A stretch of 64,000 nt of DNA from Paenibacillus sp. 1011MAR3C5 (GTDB taxonomy: Bacteria > Bacillota > Bacilli > Paenibacillales > Paenibacillaceae). The DNA lies in the NCBI RefSeq assembly GCF_003591485.1, contig NZ_QZCF01000011.1:62001-126000 (forward strand), given 5' to 3'. The notes beneath the pieces are model-generated. The model was not told where the DNA came from and ran no database searches. It saw only the letters and a program-made list of their open reading frames with translations. The stretch's first letter is position 1. The number at the start of each line of letters is the position of its first letter. This document shows positions 59,903 to 64,000 of this stretch, piece after piece. A program made the translations under genes and the position numbers.

Positions 59903-61591
59903 CTAAACCTCGATAATGATAGGGAGAATCATCGGTCTTCTTTTTGTTTTCGCATAGAGGAACGATCCGACCGAGTCTTTTGTTTTTGTCTTTAACAAGG
60001 ACCATTTCCAGTCATTCCCTGATTCTTGAAGCTCTTCTATCGCGCGAATGACGATTCTGCTGACTTCGCCAAGCAGGCCTTCCGATTCCTTGACATACAC
60101 GAAACCTCTCGAAATGACGTCCGGATCCGATAGCAGCGCGTTTTCCTGACGGCTTAGCGTGATGACGATGACGATAATGCCATCCTCGGACAGATGCTTG
60201 CGATCCCGCAGTACAATATTCCCCACATCGCCAATTCCGAATCCGTCAACTAACGTATTGCCTGCTGGTATTTGTCTGGTGCTGACTGCTTTGCCGCCGC
60301 TAATATCCAATACATCACCGTTTCTTAATATAAAAATATGCTCCCGTTCAACTCCGACATCTACGGCAAGCTGCCGATGCTGGTGAAGCATACGGTATTC
60401 TCCGTGGATGGGGACAAAATAAGTCGGCTTCATGAGGGTGAGCATCAGCTTCAGCTCTTCCTGGCTGCCATGCCCGGATACATGCATCCCGGTAGATCCG
60501 CTGCCGCCATGGATCACATGCGCCCCCAGCAAATACAGATGATCCAGCGTGCTGGCAACATTGCGTTCATTGCCGGGGATCGGAGACGAAGCGAAGATGA
60601 CGGTATCGCCGGGATCGATTGTGATCAAAGGATGTGTAGAGCTTGCCAGGCGAGACAAGGCTGCCATAGGCTCGCCTTGGCTGCCGGTGCATAATATTGC
60701 GATGCGATCGCGAGTGAACTGGCCGGCCTCCTTGGGCTCGATGAGCATGCCTTCCGGTACATCCAGATAGCCAAGCTCCTGGGAAACCCGGACGACATTC
60801 ACCATGCTGCGCCCGAGCAACAGCAGTTTGCGGTCGGTTATGCGCGCAGCGTTGATTACCTGCTGCAGTCGGTTTACGTTGGAAGCGAAGGTAGTGAGAA
60901 AAATTTTATTTGTTGCTTTCTGGAAGGCTTCTTCGATTCTCTCTCCGACCAGCTTCTCGGATGGCGTGAATCCGGGACGCTCCGCATTGGTGCTCTCGGA
61001 TAATAAGAGAAGCACACCGCGTTCGCCTATCCGGGCCATTTTATGCACATCGGGAAATTGCTTGTTGGCGGGGGAGAGGTCAAACTTGAAGTCTCCGGTA
61101 TGAACAACTGTACCCTCTGGCGTATCTATGGCGATCCCTACGCAATCTGGAATACTGTGATTGGTGCGGAAAAAGGATAGCTTCATCGCTCCGAGCTCGA
61201 CGATGCTGTCGGTTTTAATTATATGCAGCCCTTTATCGCTCAGGTTATGCTCCTTCAGCTTCCCCCTTATCAGGCCGAGCGTCAGCGGTGTTCCATATAC
61301 CGGCATATCCAGCTGCTTCAATATGTATGGGATGGCCCCGATGTGATCCTCATGTCCATGAGTGATAATTAAACCGCGGACCCGCTGCTTGTTCTCCAGC
61401 AAATACGTAATATCGGGAACGATGAGGTCGATGCCGAGCAGGCTCTCGTCCGGGAATTTGGAGCCGCAGTCAATAACGATGATATCGTCGTCATATTGCA
61501 AGACGTACATGTTTTTACCAATCTCGAATACGCCGCCTAGCGCGAACACGGACAGTTTTCCTGCATGTTGCGGTTTTTTATGTTGATTCAT
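59903..61591 (-). CDS. rnj: Ribonuclease J
   Basis: 562 residues, the usual RNase J length. Metallo-beta-lactamase core with HGHEDH (78-83), beta-CASP domain (FLTTFASNVNRLQQV, CTGSQGEPMAALSRL, SGSTGMHVSGHGSQEELKLML) and a C-terminal RNase J domain. It is an exo/endoribonuclease in mRNA decay and rRNA maturation. ATG 61591 is chosen because GAAGGACGG lies upstream; a GTG at 61618 is in frame. Which paralogue (J1 or J2) cannot be told here. Confidence 0.92.
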   Translation of the reverse strand: MNQHKKPQHAGKLSVFALGGVFEIGKNMYVLQYDDDIIVIDCGSKFPDESLLGIDLIVPDITYLLENKQRVRGLIITHGHEDHIGAIPYILKQLDMPVYGTPLTLGLIRGKLKEHNLSDKGLHIIKTDSIVELGAMKLSFFRTNHSIPDCVGIAIDTPEGTVVHTGDFKFDLSPANKQFPDVHKMARIGERGVLLLLSESTNAERPGFTPSEKLVGERIEEAFQKATNKIFLTTFASNVNRLQQVINAARITDRKLLLLGRSMVNVVRVSQELGYLDVPEGMLIEPKEAGQFTRDRIAILCTGSQGEPMAALSRLASSTHPLITIDPGDTVIFASSPIPGNERNVASTLDHLYLLGAHVIHGGSGSTGMHVSGHGSQEELKLMLTLMKPTYFVPIHGEYRMLHQHRQLAVDVGVEREHIFILRNGDVLDISGGKAVSTRQIPAGNTLVDGFGIGDVGNIVLRDRKHLSEDGIIVIVITLSRQENALLSDPDVISRGFVYVKESEGLLGEVSRIVIRAIEELQESGNDWKWSLLKTKTKDSVGSFLYAKTKRRPMILPIIIEV

Positions 61592-62203
61592 CTTATCCGT
61601 CCTTCCAGTAGAATCCACAATCGATATTCAGCATGCACTTGCGGTTTAGGTTACCTTTAATATTCGATTATTCGGTTAATCTATTCACTAGCCGATCTTT
61701 ATGCAGCTGTAAGGTTATGGAACCCTGTGATTAAACTAGTTATGTGAATGGAATAATGTTAAGATAGTGTTTAAAACTAAAGTGGGTAAAATGATGCATG
61801 CTGACCATTAACTATTTTTGCAACTTCTTGTCGAATTTTTCGTTATAATAAGCATGTGGCACACAAAATGTATATATAGAACTCAGTCATTGTCAGACTG
61901 GGTTTTCTTGTGATGGTCACAATTTATTCGAAGAGTCATTTACCAATAATATAAATACTAGAAACCTCTGGCATCATGACAGTATTTAGGTTATATTGAG
62001 TACTGTACGTATTACTTTAAGACTACTACCATAACTAATGAACTAGTTTTTTGGCGAGATTCGTGCTTCTCAAGTCCTCTATGAATATATGTCTCTATGA
62101 ATGTGGTCCATACTCCGCGCACTATGATCTGTTAGCGTTCACCTGGTTCCATTCGAAGCATGCGGCAATTAGTCTTGAATTATGCATGAAGGGAGAAGGT
62201 GTC
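61592..62203. other. Long AT-rich intergenic region before the exopolysaccharide-type operon
   Basis: About 600 bases without a convincing gene, between divergent RNase J and ManC genes. It contains a TATAAT at 61844-61849 and a terminator-like hairpin at 61882-61908, suggesting a short leader transcript or small RNA. The rest looks like promoter/leader DNA; nothing else is recognisable. Confidence 0.5.
61856..61908 (+). ncRNA. Possible short leader RNA/attenuator
   Basis: Downstream of a TATAAT (61844-61849), about 25 bases of sequence lead into the hairpin CTCAGTC-N7-GACTGGG followed by TTTTCTT. This would give a transcript of about 50 bases, or attenuation of readthrough into manC. The -35 box is weak. 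Confidence 0.3.
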
Positions 62204-63589
62204 ATGAAATTAATTCTACTATCAGGCGGATCCGGCAAGCGTTTGTGGCCCCTATCTAATGACAATCGTTCCAAGCAGTTTATCAAAGTTATGCATAATG
62301 ATAATGAAGGCGAAGGACCAACTTCAATGATTCAGAGGGTTTGGGCTTCGCTTCAGAAGATGGGATTGGCTGAGTCGGCTGTTATCGCTGCTAGTCAAGT
62401 TCAGGAAGAAGTGATTCAATCTCAATTAAATGGGGCTGCGCATCTTGTGCTGGAGCCTGTTAAACGTGATACATTTCCTGCGATAAGTTTAGCATCGACA
62501 TATCTTTTTTCGAAAATGGGGGTTAATGAAGGCGAGATTGTTGTCGTGATGCCGGTTGACGTTGAGGCGGACGATAGCTTTTTTGAAGCTATTAAGCAGC
62601 TGGGCAAAGAGTTCGAAGAATCGGATTCCAACATCGGTTTGATTGGACTTAGACCAACAAGCCCCTCAGAGAAGTTTGGGTATATACTTCCCCGTAAGGG
62701 GCTTGCAGATTCGGGTATGCTTCAGATTGATCGATTTATTGAGAAGCCCGACTCTGCTGCAGCGGAAAGGTTAATTAAGCAAGGAGCTATGTGGAATTGT
62801 GGCGTGTTTGCATTCAGACTTGGCTATATGCTTGAATTGTTGCGTTCTAGTGGATGGTCCACCGACTATGAGAAGATGATTGCTAACTATCATTTGATGC
62901 CTTCTATTAGTTTTGATTATGAAGTGGTGGAGAAAGAACAGAATGTGTCAGTGAAGCCGTATTCAGGCCGCTGGAATGATCTGGGAACTTGGAATGAATG
63001 GACAAGCATGATGCCTCGGAGACTGAATGGCAAGGGAGTATTGAGCGAGGACAGTATCAATACTCATATCGTTAACGAGCTGCAAATCCCAGTCGTCGTT
63101 TTGGGAATACCGAATGCTGTAATTGCAGCGAGTCCCGACGGCATACTTGTATCGGACAAGGAGTCCAGTACGAAGCTCAAAGACGCGGTCAAATCGTTGT
63201 CTGCCCGACCCATGTATGAAGAAACGATCTACGGTTGGTACCGGGTTATGGATTGTGAGCGTAATGGATTGAATCAACAAGTTGTGACAAAACGAGTTCA
63301 TGTATGGACAGGGAAGCATATCAGCTATCATGTGCACACTGGTCGAGATGAGATATGGACGATTATTGGCGGAAAGGCTGAAATTATGATAAACGGACGA
63401 AAATTTCAGGCCGGCGTCGGTGAAGTTATTCATATTGAATCGGGTATCCGGCATGCAATTCGGGCAATTGAAGCTGTCGATTTAATTGAAGTTCAAATCG
63501 GAATGAATGTGAATGAAGACGATATCATACGATATGAGTTTGATTGGCAAGTAGGAGAGCAGCGAAAGAAAGGACGTAAGACCATATGA
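62204..63589 (+). CDS. manC: Mannose-1-phosphate guanylyltransferase (ManC-type, with cupin domain)
   Basis: 461 residues. Nucleotidyltransferase domain with GGSGKRLWPL (8-17), SKQF, EPVKRDT and EKP; a left-handed-helix-like middle; and a C-terminal cupin of phosphomannose isomerase II type (about 370-445, ISYHVHTGRDEIWTIIGGKAEI). It makes GDP-mannose for polysaccharide synthesis. ATG 62204 is preferred (AAGGGAGAAGG upstream). It overlaps the next gene by four bases (ATGA), so the two are translationally coupled. Confidence 0.88.
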   Translation: MKLILLSGGSGKRLWPLSNDNRSKQFIKVMHNDNEGEGPTSMIQRVWASLQKMGLAESAVIAASQVQEEVIQSQLNGAAHLVLEPVKRDTFPAISLASTYLFSKMGVNEGEIVVVMPVDVEADDSFFEAIKQLGKEFEESDSNIGLIGLRPTSPSEKFGYILPRKGLADSGMLQIDRFIEKPDSAAAERLIKQGAMWNCGVFAFRLGYMLELLRSSGWSTDYEKMIANYHLMPSISFDYEVVEKEQNVSVKPYSGRWNDLGTWNEWTSMMPRRLNGKGVLSEDSINTHIVNELQIPVVVLGIPNAVIAASPDGILVSDKESSTKLKDAVKSLSARPMYEETIYGWYRVMDCERNGLNQQVVTKRVHVWTGKHISYHVHTGRDEIWTIIGGKAEIMINGRKFQAGVGEVIHIESGIRHAIRAIEAVDLIEVQIGMNVNEDDIIRYEFDWQVGEQRKKGRKTI

Positions 63590-64000
63590 AGGCAGTACGG
63601 ATTGGCGATGCTTTGCTGCAGGCCGGATTAATATCGGAGAAGCAATTGCAGGAAGCGGTCGAGTATCAAACCAAAAATGGCGGGAGACTTGGTGATATTA
63701 TCATCGAGTTGACAGGCATTGACCGGGAAGAAGTGCGTGCAATAACAGATAACGTACCTGTCAAAGGCCGACTAGGCGAGATGCTTGTGAATACAGGGCA
63801 AATTTCGCAGGAACAATTGGATCGCGCTCTTGCCTTCCAGCAGAAGAGCGGCGGCATATTGGGCGATATTTTGCTCTCACTGAAATTTATTGAACCCGAT
63901 CGCTTGTATAGAGCTATAGCTACACAAAACAATATGGGAAGAATCGGCCAGGAATTTACCTTTGAGAAGGATGAGAAATTGCCTGAAGAGATGGCTCGCT
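63586..64000 (+). CDS. Protein starting with two MshEN (GspE N-terminal, c-di-GMP-binding) domains, partial
   Basis: 138 N-terminal residues visible. They hold four 24-residue motifs in two pairs, each pair split by a five-residue spacer: from R5 (RIGDALLQAGLISEKQLQ), R34 (RLGDIIIELTGIDREEV), R62 (RLGEMLVNTGQISQEQLDRA) and I91 (ILGDILLSLKFIEPDRL). This is the layout of MshEN domains, which bind c-di-GMP. The rest lies outside the window; coupled to manC, it is more likely a glycosyltransferase or synthase than a type-II secretion ATPase. ATG 63586, with AAAGGA upstream. Confidence 0.75.
   Translation, partial: MKAVRIGDALLQAGLISEKQLQEAVEYQTKNGGRLGDIIIELTGIDREEVRAITDNVPVKGRLGEMLVNTGQISQEQLDRALAFQQKSGGILGDILLSLKFIEPDRLYRAIATQNNMGRIGQEFTFEKDEKLPEEMAR

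Noticed and set aside
63586-64000. Reading the final gene as a type II secretion/pilus ATPase because of the GspE N-terminal-like domain
   Set aside because: Only the MshEN part is visible, and coupling to manC favours polysaccharide synthesis; the ATPase part cannot be seen, so it was not claimed.

Overview
The window looks like chromosome of a spore-forming, mid-GC member of the Bacillota, most likely Paenibacillus or a close relative. The grounds are strong GGAGG-type ribosome binding sites with frequent GTG/TTG starts, S-layer-homology (SLH) surface proteins, LplB/LplC/LipO-type sugar ABC systems without a local ATPase, OmpR-type two-component pairs, two spore-coat type proteins and an RNase J. 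No rRNA, tRNA, CRISPR array or insertion sequence was seen.

Layout. 1-3.5 kb (minus): an operon of a Mga/PRD-type regulator, a DeoD-type nucleoside phosphorylase with changed catalytic residues, and ECF transporter S and T components. 3.5-6.4 kb: an AT-rich stretch with a small membrane protein, a sulfur-binding HNH endonuclease of the type that restricts phosphorothioate DNA, an XRE regulator and an orphan protein. 6.4-10.8 kb: a two-component system divergent from a multicopper oxidase lipoprotein operon. 10.9-15.8 kb: ROK regulator plus MFS carrier, a TspO-like protein and two unknown exported proteins. 15.8-20.4 kb (minus): HK-RR, an SLH protein and an ankyrin lipoprotein. 20.5-22.2 kb: an ArsR regulator on an apparently leaderless mRNA, with an MFS exporter. 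22.3-30.2 kb: RR-HK-propeller lipoprotein, then a sugar ABC importer and an orphan HlyD-like adaptor. 30.2-31.9 kb: an XRE regulator and a Ser-type choloylglycine-hydrolase relative. 32.1-35.8 kb: XpaC-like, SBP-VWA and TelA proteins.

35.9-54.9 kb is the most striking part: a polysaccharide-utilisation-like locus. On the minus strand are LplB, LplC, LipO, an amidotransferase-like/NodB-like fusion, a DegT aminotransferase, a cytoplasmic beta-propeller, an esterase and a GntR regulator fused to a solute-binding domain. Divergently on the plus strand are a 1733-residue secreted SLH protein with three CBM-like modules and a propeller related to the cytoplasmic one, and a heparinase II/III-like enzyme without a signal peptide. 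A coherent reading is surface capture of a glycan, import of oligosaccharides, cytoplasmic processing, and sensing by the GntR-SBP fusion. The substrate is unknown.

55-61.6 kb holds TetR-SDR, a sigma factor with a DUF4179-type anti-sigma, DUF3231 and coat-F-like proteins, and RNase J. 61.6 kb to the edge starts an exopolysaccharide-type operon: ManC followed by a protein beginning with two MshEN-type (c-di-GMP binding) domains.

Functions rest on motif reading only; no search was run.
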